Made by a program: the position numbers and the translations under genes. Source: Kitagawia praeruptora (Eukaryota > Streptophyta > Magnoliopsida > Apiales > Apiaceae). Taken from it: a stretch of DNA of 64,000 bases. The notes beneath the pieces are model-generated. The model saw only the letters and a program-made list of their open reading frames with translations, was not told where the DNA came from and searched no databases. Position 1 is the stretch's first letter. The number at the start of each line of letters is the position of its first letter. Location: NCBI GenBank assembly GCA_037693485.1, contig CM075346.1, positions 19,063,501-19,127,500 on the forward strand, read 5' to 3'. This document shows positions 1-11,037 of this stretch, one piece after another.

Positions 1-371
1 AAGTTTCCAGACATCATTTCTTTCAAACTCATTTAGTTCTTCTTGCATAGCCATAACCCAATCAGCATCCTTTAGTGCATCTTCAACTTTCTTAGGTTCC
101 TCCTTTAATAGAAAGTTATGATAAAGACATTCATTTTGAGTTGCACTTCTGGTTCTAACACCTACTTCAGGATTCCCAATAATTAAATCAGGAGTATGAC
201 TTTTAGTCCATTTCCTTGCTGGTGGTAGATCATTCCTTGAATTTGATGCTCCCCCTGGATTGGTATTATCTTAAAAAGAACCAATGTTTGTAGAAGCTCC
301 CCTGGGATATTGCTATCTGTTTCTGATCTGCTGTCAGAATTGTCACTTGAATCTATTTTTGATGAATCTCT
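1..371 (-). pseudogene. Copia K: integrase-RT linker and start of reverse transcriptase
   Basis: Read on the minus strand, positions about 70-1 encode DADWVMAMQEELNEFERND, the conserved start of the copia reverse transcriptase domain (RVT_2). Upstream (higher coordinates) is the Ser/Asp-rich linker and an RTRSATQNE stretch typical of copia integrase C-termini. The frame differs from the integrase frame ending at 372, and an in-frame TAA lies near 272, so at least one frameshift and one stop separate integrase from RT. The window edge cuts off the catalytic RT motifs. Confidence 0.8.
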
Positions 372-1451
372 TCATGATGTTTGATTTGTTTCATTGTTGA
401 TGGTCTCTTGATGTTGCTCCCCCTCAACATTTGCATTTCCATCAGTAATCTGTATTTCATCAGTAATAACTGGTTCATCAGTATTTGATGAATTTTCAGT
501 ATCTGACAAGATTTCACCAGAATTCTTGGAGGCTTCATTTGCAAAAATCAAATCATCATGTAAGTCTTCAGAAATTCCTATAATCTTCTTATCATTGAAA
601 GATACATTTATTGACTCCATGACTGTCTTTGTTCTTAGATTGTAGACTTTAAAGGCTCTTGATGATGGATAACCCATAAAGATGCCCTCATCAGTTTTAG
701 TTTCAAATTTTCCAAGCTGTTCAGGATGAGGTCTTAGAACAAAGCACTTACAGCCAAATACATGCAAATGCTTCAGACTTGGCTTCTTTTCCTTGATCAT
801 CTGATAAGGAGTTACACCATGTCTGTTAATCAATGTAATATTCTGAGTGTAGCATGTTGTGTTGACTGCTTCTGCCCAGAAATATGTAGGAAGTTTAGCT
901 TCCTCCAACATAGTTTTGCCTGCTTCAATAATAGTTCTGTTCTTTCTTTCAACTACTCCATTTTGCTGGGGTATGCCTGGAGCAGAGAATTGTTGAACTA
1001 TTTCTTTGTATTTGCAGAACTCTTCCATTGCTGAATTCTTGAATTCAGTTCCATTATCACTTCTTATAATCTTGACTTTATACTTTGTGCCAGTCTCAAT
1101 GAGTCTCACATGGTCCAAAAGTATCTCAGCTGTTTCGTCCTTTCTGTGTAGAAAATACACCCACGTATATCTAGTATATTCATCAACAATTACTAGAGTA
1201 TATCTTTTCTTACTGATGGACATTATGTTTACTGGTCCAAACAAGTCAATATGAAGCATGTGATAAGGTTCATCAATTGAGGATTCTGTTTTGCTCTTAA
1301 AAGATGTCCTTCTTTGTTTAGCCTTCTGACAAGCATCACAAAGTCCATCTGGAGTATACAATACCTTAGGTAATCCTCTCACTAAGTCTTTCTTTACCAA
1401 TTCATTTATATTGTTGAAGTTGAGATGAGAAACTTCTTGTGCCAACTCCAA
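372..1451 (-). pseudogene. Copia K: integrase core fragment
   Basis: 359-codon open stretch encoding the copia integrase core. The last zinc-binding cysteines appear as CDACQ (residues 38-42). The catalytic triad is intact: D69 in HIDLFGP, D132 in RSDNGTEF, and E168 in NGVVERKNRT, giving the D-X35-E spacing of retroviral-type integrases. Residues 270-359 form an Asp/Ser/Thr-rich C-terminal tail. The true protein start is not here: the frame joins the GAG-pre-integrase segment after a single extra T near 1432. The role would be insertion of retrotransposon cDNA into the host chromosome. The segment is inactive as it stands because it is cut off from the rest of pol. Confidence 0.88.
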
Positions 1452-1669
1452 CTTTCATCTACAGTTGCTTTACTGATGAGGCATGTAGAGTGTCCATCAG
1501 TATTGGTATAGATGTTAGCTTCATAAATATTACCATGTCTTTGTCCAGTTAAAGCAACCTTCCTTGAAGATTTGCTGATTACTTCAAAATGAGTATCATA
1601 GAAGTTGACATGATAACCTCTGTCAGTGATTTGACTAACACTAAGCAAATTGTGTTTGAGTCCTTTCAC
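1406..1669 (-). pseudogene. Copia K: GAG-pre-integrase domain
   Basis: Encodes LKHNLLSVSQITDRGY near its start, the signature of the GAG-pre-integrase domain between protease and integrase in copia polyproteins. It ends in DESWSWHKK, the first histidine of the integrase HHCC zinc site. The frame leaves the integrase frame within WHKK because of one extra T near 1432. It is a piece of the K polyprotein, not a separate gene. Confidence 0.82.
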
Positions 1670-1880
1670 CAGAGCTACTTTTTCAATAATGACATTTCCA
1701 ATGTAATACTGCCATATCCCAAAGTTTGTCCAATGTTGCCATCTCCATAAGACACAGTTGGGCCGGCCTTTTCCTCAAATTCTGATAGCAAGGTTTTGTC
1801 TCCAGTCATGTGCACAGAACATCCACTATCCATGACTAACACATCTTTCTTTTTGCCCTGTAATCAGAATCACAAAGAAT
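1670..1880 (-). pseudogene. Copia K: aspartic protease segment
   Basis: Read on the minus strand this short region encodes DVLVMDSGCSVHMTGDK. The DSG at 1830-1822 is the active-site motif of the copia retropepsin, and the following HMTG is typical of plant copia proteases. The enzyme would cut the gag-pol polyprotein. Stop codons and frame changes on both sides separate it from gag (ending 1881) and from the GAG-pre-integrase segment (from 1669). Confidence 0.78.
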
Positions 1881-2858
1881 TCAGTTAGAATTTTTAAGAA
1901 CCCACACTTGTTGGGTTCTTTTAGCATGCAATTTAACATTTTTAGCAGCAGAAGATTTCTTAACAAAAATTTTTCCTTTAGGATTACCTCCTTTAGAATT
2001 TATTTTGTTATCATCAGAATTAACAGATGCATGCTTAGAATTCACATTCTTTGTTTTGCCAGAATTTGTACTTTTATTGAACTTAGGCAATGGCTCATAA
2101 ACATTGTAGTACAAATTATGATATTCTTCACACATATAAATAGAATGCCATTTACTACCACAATGAAAACAAGGATTTTGTGGTTTATAAAATACTGTCC
2201 TATTCCTAATGTCAGACTTAGGAATAACAGTAGTCTTCTTCTTACTCCTCCCGCAGTCAATAGCAAGATGATTAGAGTTACCACAATTAAAACATGTCTT
2301 TCTTGGTGCATTTGGAATATACTTATAATTATTCTCCTTGTTTATTCCAACTTTACCATTCCTGTTTCTTTTGACAGTAGAGACTCTCTTCTTATCTATC
2401 ACATCACAAATTTTATCTCTCAGTTGTTTCTTTGACAAAAGACCTACATTCTTGTTTTGGACAAACTTTGATTTAGAATTCTGTGCAAAAGTTGATCCCT
2501 CTTCAGTAATTGATTTGGAATTTTCTGGATACACATAATTCATAAGCTTTAATTTAGTCTTTGTACTGTCTGTAACATATCTATAGGTTTTAGGATTTGT
2601 CGAGTCATTGATAACAACTCTTCCTGGATTTGATGAAACAACCTTTTCCTTGTTCTTTTTCTCATTCTCTGGCTTATAACCTAGACACTCTTTCCAGTTT
2701 TTATCTGTAATTATCTCGTGAGTTTTTGTTTCAGAGTGTGTCCAAGTTCTGAGTCTTTCATTAGCATCCTTAAGTTGCATTTCAAGTTCTTTACATTTAA
2801 ACTCTATTTCAAGTTTCAAGTGTTTAGCATTATCACATTCTGTTTGAACTTCCTGCAA
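1881..2858 (-). pseudogene. Copia K: C-terminal gag with two CCHC knuckles
   Basis: 325-codon open stretch. Residues 1-45 are Glu/Lys/Leu-rich and look like a coiled coil. Two nucleocapsid-type zinc knuckles of form CX2CX4HX4C follow: CFNCGNSNHLAIDC (C189-C202) and CFHCGSKWHSIYMC (C230-C243), embedded in Lys/Asn-rich, RNA-binding-like sequence. Two or more knuckles after a long coiled coil are usual in SIRE-like gag proteins. The apparent start is an artefact of a frameshift: one A is missing from an A-run near 2889, which separates this segment from the preceding gag part. Confidence 0.82.
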
Positions 2859-2875
2859 GAAAATTAACTCAGCTT

Positions 2876-3553
2876 CTAAATGATCATTTTTTTAGTTACC
2901 TCTGCCATCTGTGATTTTATTCTAGTATTTTCAAGAGATTGACTCCTAAAGCTGATATGCAGAGACTTAAGAAAAGACCTTAACTCAGAGACATTATTTG
3001 TATCAAAATCAAACAAGGTTTCAGATACCTTAGTTTCAGCAGCAGCAACAGTCTCATCAGTATTGGCCATTAGTGCATAATTCACCTCTTCTTCTTCAAA
3101 TTCTGAGGAAGAATCCATCCAGTCTTTGCTTGATGAGATAAGAGCTTTGGTCTTTGCCTTTTTGCACTCAGTTGCAAAATGACCCATTCCATCACAGTTG
3201 TAGCATCTGACTTTTGACTTGTCAAATTTGTTGCTTTTGTCTTCTTTCTTCTTGTACCTGTCTTTGTCAGCATTGAAGGTTTTCTTCTGGAACCTACCTT
3301 GCTTCCTAGCCTTTCTGAACTTCATCTTCTTGAAGCCCTTGACTATCATAGCTACCATCTCCATCATATCAGAATCAGTAGAGTCATCATCAGTATCAGA
3401 ATCAGACTTGGTATCAGTATCTGATGATGAGTCATCAGGAATTGACTCCACAATTCTACTTTTTCTCGAGAAACCTTCTTCAGCTTTTCCTTTTGATTTT
3501 GATTCAACATTCAAAGCAACAGATTTTGCTTTGACATTTTTCTTGTTCTTTCT
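2876..3553 (-). pseudogene. Copia K: middle gag with acidic region and first CCHC knuckle
   Basis: Continues the gag frame after a nonsense codon at 3556-3554. The open part from 3514 has a Ser/Asp-rich acidic block (residues 25-50), a Lys/Arg-rich block (60-100), and the knuckle CYNCDGMGHFATEC (C104-C117), followed by NYALMANT, a sequence also found in element E. The stretch before the stop is in the same frame as the N-terminal gag segment, so a single change to TAG explains the break. It ends at a frameshift in an A-run near 2889. Confidence 0.82.
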
Positions 3554-4207
3554 CTATTGAACCTCAAGATCGTAGGTTTTTAGCATCCCATAGACTTCAT
3601 CAAGAGACAGCATCTTCAGATCATATTGATGCCTTATGATTGAAGCTTGAGTATCCCACTCTTCAGTTAGAGCTCTTAGAAACTTAGTATTTGAATCCTC
3701 TGGATCATACTCTTTGCCAACTAGAGATAGATTATTCAGCAGTGTTAGAAATCTATCATAGATATCAGTAAGGCTCTCATCAGATCTAGCATCGAACTGT
3801 TCATACTCCTGAATCAACAGAGCCCTTTTGTTTCTTTTGATAGACTCAGTGCCTTGACATTGAGTTTCCAAAGTATCCCAAATTTCCTTTGCAGTCTTGC
3901 ATGCTATGACCCTGTTTGACATGACATTATCAAGACTGTTGTGCAATATATTTTTTACCTTTGCATCTTTGAGCACTTGAGCCTTTTCTTCTGGAGTCCA
4001 CTCACTCTTTGCCTTGATGACATAGTGTTCAGCAACAGTTTCAGTTCTTGCAACTAATCTTGTTGGAAGAAATGGTCCATCATTGATCCTGTCAAGATAG
4101 TCAGGATCAGTAGCTTCTAGATACATTAACATCTTCACCTTCCATGTTGGATACTCAGTTTTCTTGAGAATGGGAATCTTAATGCTTTCATACTTGCTTG
4201 TCGACAT
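3554..4207 (-). pseudogene. Copia K: N-terminal gag (UBN2-type)
   Basis: 217 codons starting at an ATG at 4207, 33 nt downstream of the primer binding site. It encodes the copia gag core: YPTWKVKMLMYLEATDP near residue 18, TAKEIWDTLETQCQGT near residue 105, and the EYEQFDARSDESLTDIYDRF stretch near 133. These are the hallmarks of the gag_pre/UBN2 family that forms the virus-like particle. The frame ends in a TAG at 3556-3554, after which the same frame continues, so this is a nonsense-mutated gag and not a natural C-terminus. Confidence 0.87.
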
Positions 4208-4240
4208 CTTAAGATCGTTTCTGATTACTATTAATCAGTT

Positions 4241-4254
4241 GGGCTCTGATACCA
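4241..4254 (-). promoter_or_regulatory. Copia K primer binding site
   Basis: Minus strand TGGTATCAGAGCCC, two bases from the LTR end. It is complementary to the 3' end of initiator tRNA-Met, the usual minus-strand cDNA primer of plant copia elements. Confidence 0.9.
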
Positions 4255-4256
4255 AT

Positions 4257-4760
4257 TGTTGCCCAGTAATTAACAATTGTAGAAGGGGGTTTGAATACAA
4301 TTGTATAAGATTTTTGACTTAAACAGAAATAACACAAGTATGAATCAATAACAGCTTTATTAATTCTGATATAAAATTGTTACAAAACTCTCTTGAGAAA
4401 TTCTTATGTTCTTAAGAGCTGCTAGGTTACAAGATAACTCGTGTAAGCGATTACAATTATGTAAAACCTAAACTGTGTTTATATAGCATACACAGCTACA
4501 CTATCAATTACAAAATATTCTAAATCAATTACATATCACTCTGAATGCATATCTTGTATGATAGTTGCCTTCCTACAATTTAGGAACCGACATATCAATC
4601 TTCCTTGATCTCTGGTCTGATGAGAATCTTCACATAATCCTGACCAGCTTCTAATACTGACAATACCTTCATACTGACATCGTATTACTGATGACGTTAG
4701 CATCAGTATCTTGATCAGTAACAATCCAGATCCTGATATCACTTGAATCAATATCTAACA
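4257..4760 (-). repeat. 5' LTR of copia K
   Basis: 504-bp terminal repeat read on the minus strand as TGTTAGATAT to CTGGGCAACA, with TG/CA ends and the primer binding site two bases beyond its 3' end. The C-rich end region (CCCCCTTCTACAATTGT) is shared with the 3' LTR of element E. The matching 3' LTR is outside the window, so the age and the target-site duplication cannot be read here. Confidence 0.85.
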
Positions 4761-6031
4761 ATATCTTGTAAAAATCATTAGACCAAAGTTGAATTAGTCA
4801 ACAAAGATCAAAAGGTGAGAAAATATCAAGAACACTCTAAAATCCTCACATTCGGCCATTGTTTAATTCCAAACTCAAAACCCTAGCTCCCAAGGTTTGT
4901 TTTTGGTAAGCTATAGCTTAAAAGAAAGGTAAGATTCAGAATTATGAGTACAAAGAAAGCAACTTAGATACATTCCTTTTTAAGCTAACAAAATCCCAGT
5001 GGATGTTGATTTGTCTTGTCCTTGGATTAGTGAGCTTTATCTTGTGAACTCTCAAGCGCAGAAATGTACCAACTTTGTAGCTTTGTTTGAGACCCTTAAA
5101 AGTTAAACTAGAGTATGATATTTTGAGGATAAATGCTAAGGTCAGTTATGAAAGTATGTACGAAAGTTTCGAGTCTGAAAGATTATTTTCGATTTTATAA
5201 AAATGTGTCAGCCGAGGTTGCGCAAGTGAAAACCACTAAGAACACGACTTAGAAACCGATGTTGTAAATGGTTAAGTATAACTTGAATTCGAAGATCGAT
5301 TTCGAGTATTATTATCCAAATGAAAATACTCAGAATCTCAAGAGATAATATAATTACGAATTTTTACATTAATCCTATTTAATGTAGAATACCTACATTG
5401 ATAATCCCATTCAACATAGAAAACCTAATTATATATAATTTAAATTATTGACAAGTACTTTTTTGTATTTCAATATAAATACACTTTTCAGTTTACATGT
5501 TAAAATATAAAATTATGGTAGATCCAACATTTTTCATCTACTTATTTTAATATCTAACAGTTCTTATTTATTTTATCGTACTGAGGACCATACTACCAAC
5601 TACCAAAATTTTGGACAAAATCTCTCTTACACTTATTATTAAACATGTTGGTTGTTAGTACAATTATTTTAAAATAATAAGAAGGTTATTTTGATAATCA
5701 AAACGAAATATAAGTAGATTTCCTAAATAGAATAGATTTTTCAATATAAAAAATCGTTAATTTCATCCCTCTTTTGTTTCTTGGTAGTTTTATTGGAGAA
5801 AAATTGCTAAATCATGACTGAATTAAAGATTATTTTGTTAAATTCACGTAGGTTGTAAAATCATCCAAATCAAGTTTTAAGAATTAAAGATAAAACACAT
5901 AATAAAATGAACGTGTAAAATATTATATATATAAATTTCATAATAACAATTTGATTTGTAAATTAATAACAAATATATAAATAAATAATATAATAAATAT
6001 TAGAAAAAGAACCGTGCGTGTTATAAGCTAG
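4761..6031. other. AT-rich intergenic stretch, possible Helitron 3' end
   Basis: No coding signal is seen on either strand. The sequence is AT-rich with short homopolymers. The last bases read CCGTGCGTGTTATAAGCTAG at 6012-6031, followed by T. CTAG before T, preceded by a GC-rich partial hairpin, is the form of a Helitron 3' terminus. I could not find a matching 5' end, and the hairpin is degenerate, so the Helitron reading is tentative. Confidence 0.35.
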
Positions 6032-6369
6032 TTATTAAAAAAGAAAAATAACACTTTATTTCCCGTTCTTATTTTTGGTGTTCAAAATAAAATAGATTCG
6101 AGTTTTTTTAGTTAATCCAATCTTTTTGCCCTTTTGGTTCAGTTATTGAATTTGGGTCTTTCACAAAGATACCATATATTTATTCAACAAGCCCATCACC
6201 AGCCTCAGCCTTAAGTTCGCCCATCACTTAAGCCGCAAGTTTATCGACCACGTAAGCCATTTGAGAAGCTAAAAGTTTCCAGGTCATCAATCCGCACAGT
6301 ATCCACGTCATTGATCCGCCCCTCCAATCCTCACAACCGTCGATTTAAATTAAAAATCAACGGCTGAAA

Positions 6370-6400
6370 GTGGGGTGAATCGCCTATAAAAGAAACACCA
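6370..6400 (+). promoter_or_regulatory. Possible core promoter (TATA box)
   Basis: CCTATAAAAGAAACACCAC near 6384 is a good plant TATA box, preceded by 200 bp of more GC-balanced sequence with ACGT and CCAAT-like words. A transcript would run right, toward the ORF at 6495. There is no direct evidence of expression. Confidence 0.35.
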
Positions 6401-6494
6401 CAATACCTCTATGGCTTACATTAATCATTTTCCTCAAGAATTGATTGTGATGTGATACCTCAATCAAATTCAGGTATATCCATTTATTCAATTT

Positions 6495-6918
6495 GTGCTC
6501 GCTAACAGTGATCAATTGCTTACAGAACTGAGAAGGTTTATCAATGGGGAGCTACACCCACAGTCTCCCATCCAATCGATGGATTTTACAAAGCGAACAG
6601 TTGCTGAATTAATGGCGTACTTTCATCTTGTTGTTGATCAACCCTTCCTTCCACTATTTTTCTTTCATCATTGGGGACCTTGGGCGCGGAGAGCTTACCT
6701 TGAAGGTTCAGAAGTGCAAAGCTGAAGGACACTGTAACCGAGCCCATTTGTAGCTCTTCGCGCCCAAGGACACAGTCATTCAGTCGCTCAGCACCCATTC
6801 CATTGAATAGATTTAGAATGTGATGAAGGTTTAGGTCCTGCATAGCAATGTGGGGCGGTAGACGCAATGCACTCGGTAGACTTAATGCACTCGGTAGAAG
6901 GCCCAATTGATTAGTCAA
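6495..6918. other. Unidentified overlapping ORFs (76 aa plus, 110 aa minus)
   Basis: A 76-codon frame on the plus strand (6495-6725) and a 110-codon frame on the minus strand (6918-6586) overlap. I recognise neither. The plus frame has ELRRFINGELHPQSP and ends in a hydrophobic LPLFFFHHW stretch. The minus frame contains a near-duplicated LPSALSLPSALRLP. A TATA box 110 bp upstream on the plus strand makes the plus frame the better candidate for a gene remnant, but codon bias is weak and both could be chance. Confidence 0.2.
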
Positions 6919-7020
6919 TTGAAGAGTGAACGTGTCATGTTGTCCAACTTGAGGGTTAGTAATTTCAAGTTGTTATTTAGTTTTAATGATGATTATCTAT
7001 TAATTTAAATTTATGTTTCG

Positions 7021-7958
7021 CAGAAAAGTCGTTGGGCTCTAGTGAAGTTGGTGAGAGATTAATGAAAACCCGAAGGATTTACGCTCTACACTATCCTGGG
7101 TTAAATCATAAAATAACGATTTTTTACACTGTGCTGCTAAAAATAACAATTGGCGGAGGAAGGTGTGGAAAATACCGGATTTATTACGCATCTTGTACTG
7201 GGGTAATCGCAATACGCAACATTCAAGTCAGCTACCATTCTTATTTTCATTTCCACCAATCTGTTCCACCACTTAGTAGGAATTAGATTTATTTAATACT
7301 TAATACGCATGTTACAATTGGGTATTCAGGGTAGGACTTTAAAAAAAACAAATCTGTGAAAGATACGCATTAACTATTTGGGTATCAATCAATACGCATT
7401 AGCATCATACGTATCCGAGAGACGCATTACACAATTCGGTAACAAAAACGATATTTTTAACATAGCTTCTCGATAATTGTTATTTTTGTTTATTTTTTCA
7501 GAAAAAATGTTATTTTTAACATTTTTTCCGCTATCCTCACAAATGCTCGAACTCGAAGGATTATATGTGTACATGTACAAAACCCATTTACTTTTCTCTC
7601 TATCTCTCATTATGTATTTGTATTTATAATCGATCTAATATATTTCTAAGTCAATAACAAATCAATTTTAATTTATGAAAATATTACCGATGCAATAACG
7701 ATAGCAAAAACAAAAACAAGATAAATCCAAAGACGAACAAATCCACTGAGGTTATTAATATACAAACGAACAATAATTGATACATGAAGAAAATGTTAAA
7801 ATTAAAAAAAATGAGTGTAAAACAAACCTAAAAATCGATGTGAGATAGATTGCGAGAGATGGAGAGCGGTAACATTAACGTAGTTCCAAGTCAATAAACT
7901 CGAGCCTAGCGAATCATATTTTAAATAATATTCTTATGATTTAAAGGCACTCATGTAT
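7021..7958. other. AT-rich intergenic stretch
   Basis: No gene or recognisable element seen. Repeated ATACGCA words occur between 7180 and 7430, and poly-A/T runs are common. It may be an old, unrecognised transposon. Confidence 0.4.
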
Positions 7959-7962
7959 TCCA

Positions 7963-8096
7963 AGATCTTAAATAAAATAAGTTCTATTTAATATTTTTTT
8001 ACGATTATTTTTTTGAATATAAATTTTTAAGCTACTTTTATTCAAAAAAAAAAATCGTCAAAAAAAATTAAGTAGAACTCTTTTTATTTAAGATCT
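7963..8096. mobile_element. MITE-like hairpin
   Basis: 134-bp imperfect inverted repeat. The left arm AGATCTTAAATAAAATAAG (7963-) matches the reverse complement of the right arm ending TTTTTATTTAAGATCT at 8096. The arms run about 57 bp with few mismatches around a short AT loop. There is no coding content. This is the structure of a miniature inverted-repeat transposable element; its family and target duplication are not resolved. Confidence 0.6.
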
Positions 8097-8822
8097 AGAG
8101 ATGTGTAAATGGCTTATATTGTGGATAGGAGTAATGATAATACTTCTTCCATCCAATTTTACATGCCTCTTTCAAAAAAATTATGCATATTCAAAAAATG
8201 GTTAGTAGGATAACCCTTAATTAATGCATTGAAAAATGAAAATAATATTAAGTTACAAAAAAGTAAAACATCGGAAGTAATAAATCTATTGCTATATATT
8301 AAATAGCAACACAAGGGTAAAAGGTGCAAAAAAAATTGCCTGTGAAATTACCATTTTGCCCGTATTTTTTGAAAAATTACAAAAATGTCATTCCCTCCAA
8401 TTAATGCTAAAAATAGTTAAATTTACATTGCTTATGGGAATTGAACACTTAACTTCCAAGTACGAAGTTCATAAGATAATCATTTTTGCTACGCTAAATT
8501 CTACGTTTATTTTAAAAATATTATTAGATAAGTCACATGTTTTTTTATTATCCTATTTTCCTTTTTCTATTTTTACCTTCTGAGTAAATATATTGTTGGA
8601 TTTATTATTTATAAAAAATAAAACTATAAATAATACATAAATGTGACTCATATTAAACAAAAAATTTGAATTTGTTAACATTCGTCTTCTTATAGATTTA
8701 AGATATTAGATTATTGAAATCATAAATAGAATTATATTTCACTGAAATAATAAATGTGATTATATTTTGGAAAATATTATAATCGCATCATATGTAATCT
8801 TTAGATTTATAAAAATGTAAAT
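8097..8822. other. AT-rich stretch with a possible Helitron 5' end
   Basis: No gene seen. At 8284 the sequence A|TCTATTGCTATATATTAA, followed by ATTACCATTTTGCCC near 8348, resembles the 5' terminus of plant non-autonomous Helitrons, which start with TC after a host A. No matching CTAG end was found before the LTR that starts near 8823. Confidence 0.3.
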
Positions 8823-10361
8823 ATATAAGTAGATTTTATATCCACTTGGAGCGTTTCATATCGGCTTAAATTGATTGACTTGGTCTCAAGTTTGTTGTAT
8901 TTTTTATGTGTTTTGTGTAGTTGTGCAGGGTTGTAGCTATTGGTTAGTGTTAGTGTTCTAAGCGATATTAGAGTGGAATTAAGCATTGGAATGAAGATTG
9001 GACACTTGTGTTATGCTACCAAGGAGTTACATGTGTCATGGTATTGAAGATGTTAGCTAATGCAAAAGAAACGGAGGAGAAAGGAGCAATATGTGTAAAA
9101 TTCGGATTTTCTGGGTAGGTTGCGCAGTCTACACTGTTTTGACCATATCTGGAGTTCTAGAAGTCGGTTTTCAGCGATCTTACTGCCCACGCGAAGCTTG
9201 GGAGATTTTCTACAATCTTGGACAGGTATGCCACACGCAGGCTGCGCGTGGTGGGCGCAGGCAGCGCGACAAACAGACTGATGGGCGCAGGTCGCACGCG
9301 CGCGACCGCTGGAAAAATTCTGATTTATTGTTTGGGTCATATCTTGAGTTCTACAAGTTCGTTTTGGGCGATCTTACAGTCAATGCGAAGATAACGGAAT
9401 TCTATTTCATTCTAAAGTGTTCCAGAGGTCCAATTACAACTAGAACGGCCCAGAAATACTGAAGAAAAGTTAACTACGAATTTTCCTTAAAACAGAATCA
9501 TTTTAGGAAACGTATTTTGCAGAAATTCTATTATAATTCTGTTTTGGTATTTTCTTGTTGGGCAAAACTTCTAGAGCCTATATAAACACATCCTACCATT
9601 GTAATTTATATAACCATTACATATCAATTACTTAGGTTTATTTGTATATTTTCATACTTTGTTTATTATCATGGTTTCATCAGATCCCATGATGACGAGC
9701 GGTTCGATTATGAACTAATCGTTGTCATGGGATTCTAACGGATTATGGAGCTTTAGTATCTTGATGCTTTAAAGATCTGTGCATGATGTATATCTGATAT
9801 CCTCGTATGGTTATGCTTAATTGTTAGAAGCGTAGCTAACATCTAATTTGTTAATCTCTTATGAAGTGAAAGTGGATCTTGAGATTTAGAACTTGCCATG
9901 CTAGCATAGGTTCATGATTGTTTATCATAATTGGTGTCTATTCATCTTCTATCTCTTTTGTGGATGTATGTTTAGTTTGGTATTCGTATACTGAGAAGTA
10001 GCGTGTACTTGTTTCGTGTTGTCTGATCAGATATCATAACCATTGCATATAGTGATTAAAGGCGTCAGATCTAAGCAAAGTATTTAATGAAGTTAGGATC
10101 CCATGTTTTCTCTTGCATAAGTAATTCGATTTTAATTCTCGTTAGTCAATTAATTCTTAGTTTGTTAATTTGTTTTTTTTAGTTAATTTTAGTTAATCAA
10201 AACCCAATCTTGTTAATTGTCTTAACAATGAATAAAAACCATACATTGTTGCATAGGTGCATTGACTAAATTGAAACCTAAACCAGATCTCTGTGGGAAC
10301 GAACTCAACTTATATCTATATTACTTGTGACCACGTACGCTTGCGTGATATTGTGTTAACA
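8823..10361 (+). repeat. 5' LTR of Athila-type element A
   Basis: About 1539 bp, plus-strand orientation. The start (ATAAGTAGATTTTATATCCA) and many internal blocks match the minus-strand LTRs of B and C, for example TTCTAGAAGTCGGTTTTCAG and CACGCGAAGCTTGGGAGATT shared with C. It ends in GTTAACA, followed by a tRNA-Asp-type primer site. Internal landmarks are a GC-rich module cluster near 9230-9312, a TATA box (CCTATATAAACA) near 9578, and a conserved hairpin at 9684-9733. The first bases are degenerate, so the left edge is uncertain by a few bases. Confidence 0.8.
9684..9733 (+). other. Conserved LTR hairpin (element A)
   Basis: ATCCCATGATGACGA pairs with TCGTTGTCATGGGAT, with two G.T wobbles and no other mismatch. 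The loop contains an inner GTTC/GAAC stem. The same structure with different wobble positions occurs in both LTRs of element B. Confidence 0.6.
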
Positions 10362-10646
10362 AGTTTTTTGCGCCACTACCGGGGATCATCGGTGTTTTAT
10401 TTTTAGTTTATGTGCTTGTCAATAGTGGTTGTTAGAGTTCACTGGCTCAGATTTTTTTTCTTACCTATCTTGTTTAGTTCGGTGTGTTTCAGGTACTTGA
10501 GTGTTTGAAAATGGCATGCCAGGAGTTGCCATGGTGGGCATATTCGAGGACACCCATGCCTCAGCAATGTCAACAGGTTTTGCAAAGTCAAATCTGTAAC
10601 CGTTTGGACTCTTACTCAAATAGGATAGATAGACTAGAAAGTAATT
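10362..10646 (+). mobile_element. Element A primer site and truncated leader/gag start
   Basis: After the LTR comes TTGCGCCACTACCGGGGATC (10368-10387), a decayed form of the tRNA-Asp primer site seen intact in B and C. The leader leads to an ATG at 10511 opening a short frame (MACQELPWWAYSRTP...) that stops after 47 codons, probably a gag relic. Element E begins at 10647 and no more of A is seen on its far side. Confidence 0.65.
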
Positions 10647-10998
10647 TGTTTTAGCTACCTTATTTGTAGTAAGTAGGTTGTATCCATGTTCTATAAGGAT
10701 ACAGCCTCACTTCCTTAGCAATCAACTTTTTGTGAGTCAAGTTTTTCATATTCATTGTAAGCCATATCTCTTTGAGAAAAACGAAGCTGAGAATACTATC
10801 ATTTGTATTCACAGATTGTAGCAACCTTTATCTAATAATACATTATATTAAAGTGATATTGTGACTTGTGTTGTTCTTTATCCGCACCTACATCTTTGCA
10901 CACACAAACACTTATCTGCTACACAGACTCAACAAAGAAAAGTTCAAGAATCCATTCACCCCCCCTCTGTATTCTTTTACTGTATTCTATACTCAACA
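10647..10998 (+). repeat. 5' LTR of copia E
   Basis: 352 bp, TGTTTTAGCTACC to ATACTCAACA, placed directly before a TGGTATCAGAGC primer site. It contains TTCTATAAGGATACAG early on and a CCCCCCC tract near its 3' end, as in many copia LTRs. It shares no visible similarity with the LTR at 36428. Confidence 0.78.
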
Positions 10999-11000
10999 AG

Positions 11001-11012
11001 TGGTATCAGAGC
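11001..11012 (+). promoter_or_regulatory. Copia E primer binding site
   Basis: TGGTATCAGAGC two bases after the LTR end, complementary to the initiator tRNA-Met 3' end. Confidence 0.9.
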
Positions 11013-11037
11013 GGGCTGTTTATTCAAAAATAGAAAA

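Larger units (their letters stand above)
1..4760 (-). mobile_element. Copia element K, 5' part, decayed
   Basis: Minus-strand Ty1/copia LTR retrotransposon. Reading on the minus strand the order is LTR (4760-4257), primer binding site, gag with three CCHC knuckles, aspartic protease, GAG-pre-integrase, integrase core and the first residues of reverse transcriptase. This protease-integrase-RT order defines copia. The long gag with several knuckles and an acidic, coiled-coil-like middle resembles the SIRE/Maximus lineage. The RT, RNase H and 3' LTR lie left of the window. The frame is broken by a nonsense codon near 3555, a one-base loss in an A-run near 2889, a one-base gain near 1432 and further lesions below 372, so this copy cannot make a full polyprotein. 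Confidence 0.93.

Noticed and set aside
1908..2538. Plus-strand ORFs of 66-175 codons in copia K
   Set aside because: They are antisense to the CCHC-containing gag segment, which carries the family motifs.
9053..9462. Overlapping ORFs of 95 and 123 codons
   Set aside because: They fall across the GC-rich module cluster of the A LTR, where open frames arise from low stop-codon density.
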